Source: Acidobacteriota bacterium (lineage in GTDB: Bacteria > Acidobacteriota > Vicinamibacteria > Vicinamibacterales > UBA2999). Taken from it: a stretch of 64,000 nucleotides of DNA. The stretch covers positions 33,938 to 97,937 of the forward strand of contig JADZCN010000121.1 of NCBI GenBank assembly GCA_020851565.1, in the 5' to 3' direction. The notes beneath the pieces were generated by a model. That model searched no databases. It was not told where the DNA came from and saw nothing but the letters and a program-made list of their open reading frames with translations. This document shows positions 1 to 8,541 of the stretch, piece after piece. How positions within the stretch are numbered: the stretch's first letter is position 1; every line of letters begins with the position of its first letter. The position numbers and the translations under genes are program-made.

Positions 1-375
1 GCGCCTCCGGGGGCGTACTTCGTGCGCGCGCAGGCCGTGAACCCGTGCGGCGCGGGGGCGCCGTCGGCCGAGGCGGTCGCGGTCGTGGGCAGTGTGGCCG
101 TGCCGCCGGGACCGGTCTTCGCACTGTCAGGCGGCGCCTCGGGATCGACCGTGTCGCTCGAGTGGGCCGCCCCGTCGGTAGGGACCGGCCCCTTCCAGTA
201 CCGCGTGGAGGCGGGCAGCGCCTCGGGGCTCTCGAATCTGGCGACCCTGACGGTGCAGGCGCCGGCATTCGTGACCGCCGGTGTGCCGCCGGGCATCTAC
301 TACGTGCGCGTGCGCGCCATCACCGCGGCGGGCGTGGGCCCGGCAGGGAACGAGATCATCGTCGTCGTGCAGTGA
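1..375 (+). CDS. FN3-repeat secreted protein, C-terminal fragment
   Basis: The reading frame is open from the left edge, so the start lies outside the window; about 124 residues remain. It holds the end of one fibronectin type III (FN3)-like repeat and one complete repeat. The repeats show the local signature PPGxYFVRVRA followed by a small-residue loop and NE near the strand end. The same repeat style recurs in the secreted proteins at 8542, 11655 and 35652, so this is probably the tail of a related extracellular protein, perhaps another M12B peptidase. It stops 35 bases before the convergent purK stop codon. The enzymatic part, if any, cannot be seen here. Confidence 0.75.
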   Translation, partial: APPGAYFVRAQAVNPCGAGAPSAEAVAVVGSVAVPPGPVFALSGGASGSTVSLEWAAPSVGTGPFQYRVEAGSASGLSNLATLTVQAPAFVTAGVPPGIYYVRVRAITAAGVGPAGNEIIVVVQ

Positions 376-409
376 GACCGAGGGGTTCGAAGTCGACGGC
401 GTGCCGCCG

Positions 410-1540
410 TCAGAGGACGGCGCGCGCCGCGAGCACGCGTTCCATCGCCTGCTCCACCGTGTCCGCCACCACCGTGATGTGGCCCATCTTCCGGCCCGGG
501 CGCGGGTCGCCCTTGCCGTACAGGTGCAGCGCGGCGCCGGGCACTGCGAGCGCGGCGTCCCAGTCGGGCTCGCCCTCGGCCCAGATTTCGCCCAGCAGGT
601 TGGCCATGGCCGCGGGCCGCGCCTGCGCGGTGGATCCGAGCGGCAGCCCGCACACCGCGCGCACCTGCTGCTCGAACTGGCTGGTGGCGCACGCCTCGAT
701 GGTGAGGTGACCTGAGTTGTGCGGCCGCGGCGCGATCTCGTTGACGAGCAGCTGGTGATCGCGCGTCACGAAGAACTCGACGCACAGCACGCCGACATAC
801 CCGAGCTCTTCCATCACACGGCGCGCCAGGGTTGCGGCCTGCGCCGCGACGGCCCTCGGTACGCGCGCGGGCGAGATCGAGACGTCGAGGATGTGGTTGG
901 CGTGCTGGTTCTCGATGGCGCCGTAGTCGACCATGGCACCGTCGAGCCCGCGGGCCGCCACGACCGAAATCTCACACGCGAAGTCGATCACGCGCTCGAC
1001 GATGGCCTCCTGGTGCCCGATCACGCCCCACACCTGATCCGCCTGCTCGATGGCGGTGATGCGATGCTGTCCCTTGCCGTCGTACCCGAACGCGGCCGTC
1101 TTGACGATGGCGGGCAGGCCGACCGTGCCCAGCGCCACGGCCAATTCGTCGAGCGACTGCACGCGCGTAAACGGCGGGACGGGAAAGCCGCGATCCGCGA
1201 GGAACGCCTTCTCGCGCGCGCGCTGCTGCGTGATGTGCAGTGCGGCGCCGCTCGGCCGGACGGGCGCGATCTCCGCCGCGGCGTCGGCAGCTTCGGCGGA
1301 TACGTTCTCGAACTCGAAGGTCACGACCTCCACGCCGCCCGTGAACGTGCGGATGGCATCCAGGTCCTCGTAGTCCGCCGTGATCTCGAGGTCGGCCACC
1401 TGACCGGTGGGCGTGTCGATGCCCGGCGACAAGGTGTGCACGCGGTAGCCCATGCGGCGCGCGGCAAGCGCCATCATGCGGCCCAGCTGGCCGCTGCCGA
1501 GCACGCCAATGGTCCCGCCGGGGTGGACGATGCGGTTCAC
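410..1540 (-). CDS. purK: N5-carboxyaminoimidazole ribonucleotide synthase PurK
   Basis: PurK is an ATP-grasp enzyme that converts 5-aminoimidazole ribonucleotide, bicarbonate and ATP to N5-CAIR in purine synthesis. The 376-residue protein has the N-terminal GSGQLGRMM nucleotide-fold motif, the ATP-grasp segment around FGYDGKGQ, the VEFF strand and the [12 protein letters not shown] motif typical of PurK, and ends near the usual family length. The GTG start at 1540 overlaps the purE stop as GTGA, which implies translational coupling. The frame stays open further upstream, but that extension only shadows purE in another frame and was not used. Confidence 0.95.
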   Translation of the reverse strand: MNRIVHPGGTIGVLGSGQLGRMMALAARRMGYRVHTLSPGIDTPTGQVADLEITADYEDLDAIRTFTGGVEVVTFEFENVSAEAADAAAEIAPVRPSGAALHITQQRAREKAFLADRGFPVPPFTRVQSLDELAVALGTVGLPAIVKTAAFGYDGKGQHRITAIEQADQVWGVIGHQEAIVERVIDFACEISVVAARGLDGAMVDYGAIENQHANHILDVSISPARVPRAVAAQAATLARRVMEELGYVGVLCVEFFVTRDHQLLVNEIAPRPHNSGHLTIEACATSQFEQQVRAVCGLPLGSTAQARPAAMANLLGEIWAEGEPDWDAALAVPGAALHLYGKGDPRPGRKMGHITVVADTVEQAMERVLAARAVL

Positions 1541-2028
1541 GGCAGGTCCGCGGCGCGCACCTTCGCGGCCTGCTCCTCGCGGAACGCGCGCAGCCTGTCG
1601 CGCAGGTCGGGCCGCGTGGCGGCGAGGATGGCAACCGCGAACAGTCCCGCGTTGGTGGCTCCGGCCTTGCCGATCGCCATCGTGCCCACGGGAACGCCGC
1701 CGGGCATCTGGACGATCGAGAGCAGCGAGTCCAGCCCCTGCAGCGCCGCGCTCTGCACGGGCACGCCCACGACGGGCAGCACGGTGTGGGCCGCGACCAT
1801 GCCCGGCAGGTGCGCCGCACCGCCGGCGCCGGCGATGATCACCTGCACGCCCCGCGCCTCCGCGCCCTGCGCGAACTCCGCCATCCAGACCGGCGTGCGA
1901 TGCGCCGACACCACGGCCTTTTCGTAGGGTACCCCGAAGCGCTCGAGCTCGAGGGCCGCATGAGCCATGGTGTCCCAGTCGGACGTCGAGCCCATGATCA
2001 CGGCCACGAGCGGTGTGGAAGACGGCAT
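1537..2028 (-). CDS. purE: N5-CAIR mutase PurE (class I)
   Basis: PurE moves the carboxylate of N5-CAIR to give CAIR, the step after PurK. The protein has 163 residues, normal for class I PurE. It shows VIMGSTSDW near the N-terminus and SAHRTP with the catalytic histidine, followed by the glycine-rich [13 protein letters not shown] segment. The ATG at 2028 was chosen over a longer in-frame extension because the protein then begins directly at the family N-terminus and a TATACT box lies 9 bases upstream. It is the first gene of a purE-purK pair, with a 4-base overlap. Confidence 0.95.
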   Translation of the reverse strand: MPSSTPLVAVIMGSTSDWDTMAHAALELERFGVPYEKAVVSAHRTPVWMAEFAQGAEARGVQVIIAGAGGAAHLPGMVAAHTVLPVVGVPVQSAALQGLDSLLSIVQMPGGVPVGTMAIGKAGATNAGLFAVAILAATRPDLRDRLRAFREEQAAKVRAADLP

Positions 2029-2037
2029 CGGAACGGA

Positions 2038-2043
2038 AGTATA
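2038..2043 (-). promoter_or_regulatory. -10 box of purEK (TATACT)
   Basis: On the minus strand the sequence reads TATACT and ends 9 bases before the purE ATG at 2028. Initiation about 7 bases downstream would give an almost leaderless mRNA, and no convincing Shine-Dalgarno sequence is present. A clear -35 box was not found. Confidence 0.5.
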
Positions 2044-2073
2044 TTGCAGCCGCGCTCGGCACTCGGCACCAGC

Positions 2074-2107
2074 ACCCTGCCCCCTGCACCCCTGCACCCT
2101 GCACCCC
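2074..2107. repeat. CCCTGCA-type low-complexity tract
   Basis: Several imperfect copies of CCCTGCAC or CCCCTGCACC lie head to tail in the 80-base gap between divergent purE and the nhaR-like gene. The tract ends immediately before the regulator's ATG. It may be replication slippage; no coding role is seen. Confidence 0.6.
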
Positions 2108-2108
2108 T

Positions 2109-3020
2109 ATGGAATGGCTCAACTACCATCACCTGCTCTACTTCTGGATGGTGGCGCGCGAGGGGAGCATCGCGCGCGCCGGCGAACAGCTGCGCCTCGC
2201 CCAGCCGACCATCAGCGGCCAGATCCGCCTGCTGGAGGATCAGCTCGGCGAGAAGCTCTTCCAGCGCTCGGGCCGCAACCTCGTCCTCACAGACGTGGGG
2301 CGCCTGGTCTTCGAGTATGCGGACCAGATCTTCGCACTCGGCCGCGAGATGCTCGACACGCTCAGGGATCGGCCCACGGGCCGACCCATGCGGTTCCAGG
2401 TGGGCGTCACCGACGAGGTGTCGAAGATCATCGCGTGCCGCTTCCTGCAGCCGGCCCTGGCCATTCCCTCCCCCGTCCACATCGTCTGCCGTGAAGGCTC
2501 GCTGGACAGGCTCGTGGCCGACCTCGCCACTCATGACGTAGACCTGGTCCTGGCTGACGCGCCCATCGGGCCGACGCTGAAGGTAAAGGCGTACAACCAC
2601 GTCCTGGGCGAATCGCCGATCACGATTTGCGGCGCCCCGAAGCTGGCCGCGTCGTACCGGGCACGATTCCCCCGATCGCTCGACGGCGCGCCCTTCATCC
2701 TGCCGACCGAAACCAAGACCCTCCGCCGCTCGCTGGACCACTGGTTCGACCGCCAGGGCTTTCGCCCTCGCATCGTCGGCGAGTTCGACGACTCCGCGCT
2801 CCTCAAGACGTTCGGCCAGACCGGTGCGGGGTTGTTCGCGGTGCCGACCGCGGTGGAAGCGGAGGTCGTCAGGCAGTACGGCGTGACGGCGCTCGGGCGA
2901 CTGGACGACGTGAAGGAGCGTTACTACGCGATCTCGGTGGAGCGGCGGTTGAAGCACCCCGCGGTAGTGGCCGTGTCGGAAGCCGCACACGGAGTGCTCG
3001 CGCCGTCGCGAAAGAAGTAA
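2109..3020 (+). CDS. nhaR: LysR-family regulator of the NhaR type
   Basis: The protein has 303 residues. Its N-terminal winged helix (about residues 1-60) begins MEWLNYHHLLYFW and continues with EGSIARAGEQL and a QIRLLE recognition segment, closely resembling NhaR, the sodium-responsive activator of nhaA in enterobacteria. The rest is a LysR effector domain. No sodium/proton antiporter lies beside it; its neighbours are purE (divergent) and htpX (convergent), so its targets here are unknown. A longer upstream start is possible but would translate the low-complexity tract. The NhaR subfamily assignment rests on motif resemblance only. Confidence 0.85.
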   Translation: MEWLNYHHLLYFWMVAREGSIARAGEQLRLAQPTISGQIRLLEDQLGEKLFQRSGRNLVLTDVGRLVFEYADQIFALGREMLDTLRDRPTGRPMRFQVGVTDEVSKIIACRFLQPALAIPSPVHIVCREGSLDRLVADLATHDVDLVLADAPIGPTLKVKAYNHVLGESPITICGAPKLAASYRARFPRSLDGAPFILPTETKTLRRSLDHWFDRQGFRPRIVGEFDDSALLKTFGQTGAGLFAVPTAVEAEVVRQYGVTALGRLDDVKERYYAISVERRLKHPAVVAVSEAAHGVLAPSRKK

Positions 3021-3062
3021 GGGGCGCCGGTGACCCCTCACATCCGGAGGGGGCGGCGCCCC
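3021..3062. terminator. Nested hairpin between convergent genes
   Basis: GGGGCGCCG at 3021-3029 pairs with CGGCGCCCC at 3054-3062, and CCCCT at 3034-3038 pairs with AGGGG at 3048-3052 inside the loop. The hairpin starts right after the nhaR-like stop codon and lies 22 bases from the htpX stop, so it could terminate both. There is no long U tract. Confidence 0.6.
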
Positions 3063-3084
3063 GGGCCGACGCTCCGGGCGGGGA

Positions 3085-3957
3085 TTACGCCGCGAAGGCG
3101 CGTGGCGCGCGAGCCAGGGCCCGCAGCCGCGCCACACGGTCCTCCATCGGTGGGTGCGTGGAGAAGAGACGCGTCAACCCGCCCGCACCGGCAAACGGGT
3201 TCACGATGAAGAGGCTGGCCGTCGCTGGCCGGGCCGCCTCCGAGGGGATGAGCGCGGTGCCCTGGTGCAGCCGCTCCAGGGCGCGCGCCAGCGATTCCGG
3301 ATCCCCGGCGAGACGCGCGCCGAGCTCGTCGGCCATGTACTCGCGCGAGCGCGAGATGCCCAGCTGCACCAGCGTCGCCGCAATGGGTGCCACGATGGCC
3401 ATCACCAGCGCGCCAACGGGCGAGCCGCCTTCCTCGTCGCTCGATTGCGTGCCCCCGAACAGGGCCGAGAACTGCAGGGCATTCCCGACGAACGACACCG
3501 CCGCCGCCATGGCCGCGGCCACGGATGCGACCAGGATGTCGCGGTTGGCGATATGCGCGATCTCGTGCGCGATGACGCCGCGAACCTCCTGGCGCGGCAG
3601 CAGGCGCAGCAGGCCTGTCGTCACCGCGACGACGCCGTGCTCGGGGTTCCGTCCCGTGGCAAAGGCATTGGGCTGCGCGTCGTCCACGAGGTACAACCGC
3701 GGCGTCGGGATTCCCGCGCGCGCGGCCAGCTCTCGCACCATGCCGTGCAGCTCCGGTGCCTCCGCGGCGTCGAGCGGCTGCGCGCCGTGCATCCGCAGCA
3801 CGACGCGGTCGGACCAGAACCACGCGCCGAAGTTCATGGCCAGGGCCAGGGCGACGAACACCGTCATGGCGCCCGGCCCCATCGCGCCGCCGATCGAGAC
3901 CAGGATGGCCGACAGGGCGCCGAGCAGCAGGAACGTCTTGAACGTGTTCATCCTCAT
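3085..3957 (-). CDS. htpX: HtpX-family membrane M48 metalloprotease
   Basis: HtpX is a membrane zinc endopeptidase for quality control of inner-membrane proteins. The 290-residue protein has two N-terminal membrane segments (about residues 7-45), the zinc motif HEIAH at 131-135, further hydrophobic segments (about 143-160 and 180-198), and the third ligand glutamate in SREYMADE near residue 206. The start at 3957 (MRMNTF) has GAGGTGAG about 10 bases upstream, which favours it over a longer frame starting at 4008 and an internal ATG at 3951. Length and motif order match HtpX. Confidence 0.92.
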   Translation of the reverse strand: MRMNTFKTFLLLGALSAILVSIGGAMGPGAMTVFVALALAMNFGAWFWSDRVVLRMHGAQPLDAAEAPELHGMVRELAARAGIPTPRLYLVDDAQPNAFATGRNPEHGVVAVTTGLLRLLPRQEVRGVIAHEIAHIANRDILVASVAAAMAAAVSFVGNALQFSALFGGTQSSDEEGGSPVGALVMAIVAPIAATLVQLGISRSREYMADELGARLAGDPESLARALERLHQGTALIPSEAARPATASLFIVNPFAGAGGLTRLFSTHPPMEDRVARLRALARAPRAFAA

Positions 3958-4074
3958 CGTCTTTCTCACCTCGCGGGCCAGTATGGAGCCTTCGCACAAT
4001 TCGAACAATTAGGATGTTCGGTGTTCATCAATCGGTTTTTACGAACTATCGGCAAACCGGTGGACAATGGCGGC

Positions 4075-5439
4075 ATGACGAAGCGGGTTTCCCTCGCGAC
4101 GCTGGTCGCGGTGGCCCTGGGCGGGGCGCTGATGTCGGCCCAGGCGCCGGCCGAGGCGCCGGCCGCGCGCCTCACCGTGCCGTACAGGCAGTTCACGCTG
4201 GCCAACGGGCTGCACGTGATCCTCCACCAGGACAAGACGGTACCCGTCGCGGCGGTGAACGTCTGGTATCACGTCGGCTCGGGCAGCGAGAAGCCCGGCC
4301 GCACCGGCTTCGCGCACCTGTTCGAGCACGTGATGTTCGAGGGTTCGGAGCACGTGGCCGAGGGGAACTTCGACAGCTGGCTCGAGGCGGCGGGCGGCAA
4401 CAACAACGGCTCCACCTCGGTGGACCGGACCAACTACGTCACCGACGTCCCCAGCAACGCCCTCGAGCTCGCGCTCTTCCTCGAGTCGGACCGCATGGGC
4501 TACCTGCTGCCCACCCTCACCCAGTCGAAGCTCGACGGCCAGCGCGATGTCGTGAAGAACGAGAAGCGGCAGCGCGTGGACAACGCCCCGTACGGGCAGG
4601 CCTTCATCGAGCTGGGCACGATGCTCTACCCCTCCGGCCACCCTTACAGCTGGCCCACCATCGGCTCGATGGAGGACCTGTCGGCCGCCACGCTCCCCGA
4701 CGTCGTGGAGTTCTTCAAGACCTACTACGCGCCCAACAACGCCAGCCTGGTCATCGCCGGCGATATCGAGATCGAACCCACGCGCCGGCTGGTCGAGAAG
4801 TGGTTTGGCGACATCCCGCGCGGTCCAGCGGCCCCGCCGCTCGCGCCTTCCCCCGCGGCACTCACGGAGGTGAAACGCAAGACGCTCGTCGATCGCGTGC
4901 AGTTGCCGAGGCTCTACATGGCCTGGCACACGCCCGCGTACTTCGCACCGGGTGACGCCGCCATGGACATCGTCTCGAACCTGCTGACGGGCGGCAAGAA
5001 CTCGCGGCTCTATCGGCGCCTCGTGTACGACATGCAGATCGCCCAGGACGTGAACGCCGGGCAGCAGTCGCAGGCGCTCGGCAGCATGTTTCTCGTCGTC
5101 GCCACCGCACGCCCGGGCCACACGCTCGAGGAGATTCAGAAGGTCATCGACGAAGAGATCGAGAAGCTGAAGCAGGCGGCGCCCGACGAGCGTGAGATGA
5201 CGCGCGCGCTCAACCAGATCGAGGCCTCGTTCTACCAGCGCATGGAGCGCACCGGCAGCTTCGGCGGGAAGGCCGATCAGCTGAATGGCTACTACGTGGC
5301 CACCGGCACGCCGGACTACTTCGAGGAAGACCTGGCGCGGTATCGCGCCATCTCGGCGACCGACATCCAGGCGGCTGTCCAGCGGTTCCTGCCCTCCGAT
5401 CGGCGCGTGGAACTCAGCGTGGTGCCGAAGGGACAGTAG
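4075..5439 (+). CDS. Secreted M16 zinc peptidase, catalytic subunit
   Basis: This M16 (pitrilysin/processing-peptidase) protein has 454 residues. A signal peptide (about residues 1-23, ending SAQA) is followed by the inverted zinc motif HLFEH at 81-85 and the downstream glutamate ligand in KNEKRQR (about E163), so the active site is complete. The C-terminal half is the second M16 domain. The ATG at 4075 directly precedes the signal peptide; a longer upstream frame antisense to htpX was rejected. The next gene encodes an M16 protein without the zinc motif, so the two probably form a periplasmic heterodimer of active and inactive subunits. Confidence 0.92.
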   Translation: MTKRVSLATLVAVALGGALMSAQAPAEAPAARLTVPYRQFTLANGLHVILHQDKTVPVAAVNVWYHVGSGSEKPGRTGFAHLFEHVMFEGSEHVAEGNFDSWLEAAGGNNNGSTSVDRTNYVTDVPSNALELALFLESDRMGYLLPTLTQSKLDGQRDVVKNEKRQRVDNAPYGQAFIELGTMLYPSGHPYSWPTIGSMEDLSAATLPDVVEFFKTYYAPNNASLVIAGDIEIEPTRRLVEKWFGDIPRGPAAPPLAPSPAALTEVKRKTLVDRVQLPRLYMAWHTPAYFAPGDAAMDIVSNLLTGGKNSRLYRRLVYDMQIAQDVNAGQQSQALGSMFLVVATARPGHTLEEIQKVIDEEIEKLKQAAPDEREMTRALNQIEASFYQRMERTGSFGGKADQLNGYYVATGTPDYFEEDLARYRAISATDIQAAVQRFLPSDRRVELSVVPKGQ

Positions 5440-5453
5440 GTCGGGGGGCTTGA

Positions 5454-5509
5454 GGTCTTGGGGTCTTGGGGTCTTGGGGTCTTGGGGTCTTGGGGTCTTG
5501 GGGTCTTGA
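5454..5509. repeat. 8-bp tandem array (GGTCTTGG, seven copies)
   Basis: Seven copies of GGTCTTGG at an exact 8-base period begin 14 bases after the stop of the first M16 gene; the last copy is GGTCTTGA. The array lies before the start chosen for the second M16 gene. An 8-base period keeps no reading frame. Confidence 0.9.
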
Positions 5510-5531
5510 AGGGTTGGACCGCGTGAACGAT

Positions 5532-7016
5532 ATGAGCGTTCCCTATCTGCGTCATCTGCGCCATCTGCGGCCCCTGCGCCATCTGCGGCTCTCGGTGTCT
5601 GCGCTATCGGTGTTCTGTGTGGCCGTCTCGGTGTCCGCGTGGCAAGGACCGGATCGCAGTCAGCGTCCGCCGCTCGGCCCGCCGCCGGCGTTGCGGCTTC
5701 CGGCCATCCAGAAGACCACACTCGCCAACGGCGTGCCCCTCTGGGTGATCGAGCAGCACCGGGTGCCGCTGGTGCAGGTGAACGTCATCCTGCGCGGTGG
5801 CGGCAGCCTCGATCGGGCCGGGCGCTTCGGGATGGCGAGCCTCGTGGCCAACATGCTCGACGAGGGTGCCGGGACGCGCTCGGCGCTCGAACTGGCCGAC
5901 GCGGTGGAGTACCTCGGCGCCGATCTCTCGACGACGAGCTCGTTCGATTACAGCGCCGCACGGCTGTCCACGCCGGCCCGAAACCTCTCGGCGGCGCTCC
6001 CGCTGCTCGCCGACGTGGTGCTCCGCCCGACGTTCCCTGCCACCGAGCTGGACCGCCTGAAGAAGGAGCGCCTCACGGCCCTCATCCAGGCGCAGGACAA
6101 CCCCGCCGCCATCATCGGCTACGCGTTCCCCCGCGTCGTCTTCGGCCCCACGCACCGCTACGGCACGCCTGCCTCGGGCCTGGCGCCGGCCATCGAAGCC
6201 ATCACGGCCGACGATGCCCGCGCGTTCTACAAGGAACACTACGTCCCGGGCAACGCCACCATCCTCGTCGTCGGGGATGTCACGCTCCCCCAGGCGAAGG
6301 CCGAGCTCGACCGCGTCTTCGCCGACTGGCCGGGCAGCGGGCCGCGCGCGGCGTCGGCGGCCATCCCCGCGGCGCCGCAGCTCGCTCGGCGCGAGATCGT
6401 GCTCGTGGACAAGCCGGGCGCGGCGCAGTCGCAGATCCGCATCGGCTGGGTGGGCGTGCCACGCTCCACGCCGGAGTACGCCACGCTGCAGGTGCTGAAC
6501 ACCATCCTGGGTGGGTCGTTCACGTCGCGGCTGAACCAGAATCTCCGCGAGCGGAACGGCTACACCTACGGCGCCGGCTCCATCTTCGACATGCGGACCT
6601 CCGCGGGCCCCTTCTTCGCCACCGCCGGCGTGCAGACGGACAAGACCGCTGACGCGCTCCGGGAGTTCTTCGTCGAGCTCGAGGGCATCCAGAAGCCCGT
6701 GCCCGGCGACGAGCTCGACAAGGCCAGGAACTACGTGGCGCTCGGCTTCCCCTCCGAGTTCGAAACGACGCGCAACCTGGCGCAGAAGCTCGAGGAGCTC
6801 GTCGTGTACAACCTGCCGGAGCAGGCGTTCCAGGACTTCGTCAGCGACGTCACGAAGGTGACGGCGGCGGATGTCCAGAAGGCCGCCGCGCGCTACATCC
6901 AGCCGGACAAGATGGCCGTGGTGGTCGTCGGCGACCGGAAGGCCATCGAGCCCGGCATCAGCGCGCTGAAGCTCGGCCCCGTGCGCGTGGTCCCACTCGA
7001 GGAGTTCTTCAAATAG
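5532..7016 (+). CDS. Secreted M16 peptidase-like protein, non-catalytic partner
   Basis: The 494-residue protein has two M16 domains but no HxxEH: the corresponding segment reads FGMASLVANMLDEG. It keeps the region around RERNGYTYGAGS, similar to the substrate-binding part of inactive subunits in M16 heterodimers. It follows the catalytic M16 gene by 92 bases. The predicted signal peptide is unusual. Its arginine-rich n-region (LRHLRHLRPLRHLR) is encoded by a period-9 ATCTGCG repeat array and is followed by a hydrophobic stretch ending VSVSA. The ATG at 5532 is the most plausible start; a GTG near 5597 would drop the repeat-coded part. Confidence 0.88.
   Translation: MSVPYLRHLRHLRPLRHLRLSVSALSVFCVAVSVSAWQGPDRSQRPPLGPPPALRLPAIQKTTLANGVPLWVIEQHRVPLVQVNVILRGGGSLDRAGRFGMASLVANMLDEGAGTRSALELADAVEYLGADLSTTSSFDYSAARLSTPARNLSAALPLLADVVLRPTFPATELDRLKKERLTALIQAQDNPAAIIGYAFPRVVFGPTHRYGTPASGLAPAIEAITADDARAFYKEHYVPGNATILVVGDVTLPQAKAELDRVFADWPGSGPRAASAAIPAAPQLARREIVLVDKPGAAQSQIRIGWVGVPRSTPEYATLQVLNTILGGSFTSRLNQNLRERNGYTYGAGSIFDMRTSAGPFFATAGVQTDKTADALREFFVELEGIQKPVPGDELDKARNYVALGFPSEFETTRNLAQKLEELVVYNLPEQAFQDFVSDVTKVTAADVQKAAARYIQPDKMAVVVVGDRKAIEPGISALKLGPVRVVPLEEFFK
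5545..5588 (+). repeat. ATCTGCG repeat inside a signal-peptide coding region
   Basis: ATCTGCG occurs at 5545, 5554, 5563 and 5581 with two-base spacers and a CCCCTGCG variant, so the period is 9 and the frame is kept. Here it is translated as Leu-Arg-His/Pro triplets at the N-terminus of the second M16 protein. A longer, non-coding array of the same family lies at 13728-13856. Confidence 0.85.
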
Positions 7017-8398
7017 ATCCGACGGTCGTCGTCGGCGCCGGCGCGGCCGGGCTCGTGGCCGCCATCTTCGCGGCAGAGGGGCCCGCGCCCGTCGTCGTGC
7101 TCGAGCGCACCGCCGACGGCGGGCGGAAGATCCTGATCAGCGGCGGCGGCCGGTGCAACATCCTGCCATCGGTGTTGGCGCCCGAGCGCTTCGTCACCGA
7201 CTCGCCCGCGCACCTGCTGCGCGGCCTCCTGCGCTCGTGGCCGCTCGCGGCGCAGCGGCGCTTCTTCGAAGAGGACGCCGGCATTCCGCTGGCGCTGGAG
7301 GCTGAGAGCGGAAAGCTGTTCCCTCGTTCGAACCGCGCGCGCGACGTGCGGGACGGCCTCGTCGCGCTGGCCCGGCGGCGCGGCGTGCGGTTCCAGTTTG
7401 GTGTCACCGTCACCGGGATCGTGCGCGACGGCCGGCGCTGGTGCCTCGACACTTCCGCCGGCGCCGTCCTCGGGTCACGCGCGATCCTGGCGACCGGTGG
7501 GCTCTCGGTACCGGCCACGGGCAGCGATGGCACAGGGCTGCGCATCGCTGGCGTGCTGGGCCACGAGGTACACGATACCTATCCGGCGCTGACACCGCTG
7601 ACGTTCTCGCCCTCACACGAACAGGAGTCCGCGGCGCGCTTCGGCGCGGCGGGCTCCGGCATTCCGCCACTGCCGGCGCCCGATCTGGAATCGATGGACA
7701 CGCCGGCGCGGCAGGCCCCGGCACTCCTCTCCGGCCTCTCCCTCCCCGTCCGCCTGCGCGCGAAGTGGAGGGACCGCACCACCGAGGCTCGTGGGGGGTT
7801 CCTCTTCACGCACCGTGGCTACAGCGGCCCGGCGGTGCTCGACATCTCGCACGTGTGCGTGCGGAGTCTCACGGACAGGTGCGGGCAGGTGCGGGCGGGT
7901 GCGGACGGGTGCGGGCAGGTGCGGGCGGGTGCGGACGGGTGCGGACAGGTGCGAGCCACCGTGCGCGTGTGCTGGTCCGACATCCCGGCCACGGAATGGG
8001 AGTCGAGGCTTCGGCGCGGCGACCTCTCCGTGGCTAGCGTGCTCTCGCGGGAGCTGCCGGAGCGGTTGTCCCAGTTCCTCCTCGAGCAGGCAGGTGTGCC
8101 CCGCGACCGGCGGACATCATCGCTGACCAGGAAGGAACGCGCCGCGCTCATCGAGCGCCTCACCGCGTACGACCTTCCGTGGACCGGCCATGAGGGCTAC
8201 AAGAAGGCGGAAGTCACCGGTGGCGGCGTCGCGCTGGACGAGGTCGACCCGCGCACGCTCGAAAGCCGGCGCCACCCCGGGTTGTTCTTATGCGGCGAGA
8301 TGCTGGACGCCTTCGGCCCCATCGGCGGCCACAACTTCGCGTGGGCCTGGACCACGGGCCGCGCCGCAGGCCGCGGCGCCGCCCGCCAGGACGGGTGA
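7013..8398 (+). CDS. BaiN/HI0933-family FAD-dependent oxidoreductase
   Basis: This flavoprotein is related to BaiN and HI0933, whose cellular roles are poorly known. The FAD-binding GAGAAG motif is encoded immediately after the M16 stop, followed by ISGGGRCNI and, at the C-terminus, GEMLDAFGPIGGHN and AWTTGRAAGR, all typical of the family. The start is a problem. The only standard codon nearby, GTG at 7055, would remove the GAGAAG motif. The frame reaches upstream to an ATA at 7013 that overlaps the M16 TAG and has GAGGAG 8 bases before it, so 7013 is used here. An in-frame 10-bp minisatellite inserts about 27 residues, making the protein (461 aa) longer than usual. Confidence 0.85.
   Translation: MDPTVVVGAGAAGLVAAIFAAEGPAPVVVLERTADGGRKILISGGGRCNILPSVLAPERFVTDSPAHLLRGLLRSWPLAAQRRFFEEDAGIPLALEAESGKLFPRSNRARDVRDGLVALARRRGVRFQFGVTVTGIVRDGRRWCLDTSAGAVLGSRAILATGGLSVPATGSDGTGLRIAGVLGHEVHDTYPALTPLTFSPSHEQESAARFGAAGSGIPPLPAPDLESMDTPARQAPALLSGLSLPVRLRAKWRDRTTEARGGFLFTHRGYSGPAVLDISHVCVRSLTDRCGQVRAGADGCGQVRAGADGCGQVRATVRVCWSDIPATEWESRLRRGDLSVASVLSRELPERLSQFLLEQAGVPRDRRTSSLTRKERAALIERLTAYDLPWTGHEGYKKAEVTGGGVALDEVDPRTLESRRHPGLFLCGEMLDAFGPIGGHNFAWAWTTGRAAGRGAARQDG
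7871..7950 (+). repeat. 10-bp minisatellite translated within a flavoprotein
   Basis: Eight 10-base units (types GCGGGCAGGT, GCGGGCGGGT, GCGGACGGGT) form a 30-base higher-order repeat. Because 30 is a multiple of 3, it is translated as a repeated CGQVRAGADG peptide. Loss or gain of three units would keep the frame; loss or gain of a single unit would break it. Confidence 0.9.
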
Positions 8399-8541
8399 GG
8401 CCGCGAACCCCGGAGCGCCGCCGGAGAGTGAGACGACCACGGGGAGGGAGCCTTGAAGCTGGCCCGTGACGCCGTCCCGGCAATTCCCGGGTCCTGTTCT
8501 TGCAACGCCTGGGACTCGGTACACAAGTGCCGCGGTCCGGG

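Noticed and set aside
3154..4074. N-terminal extension of the first M16 peptidase.
   Set aside because: It is antisense to htpX, and the ATG at 4075 begins a proper signal peptide.
7055..8398. Flavoprotein start at GTG 7055.
   Set aside because: It would delete the FAD-binding GAGAAG motif, which is encoded in frame just upstream.
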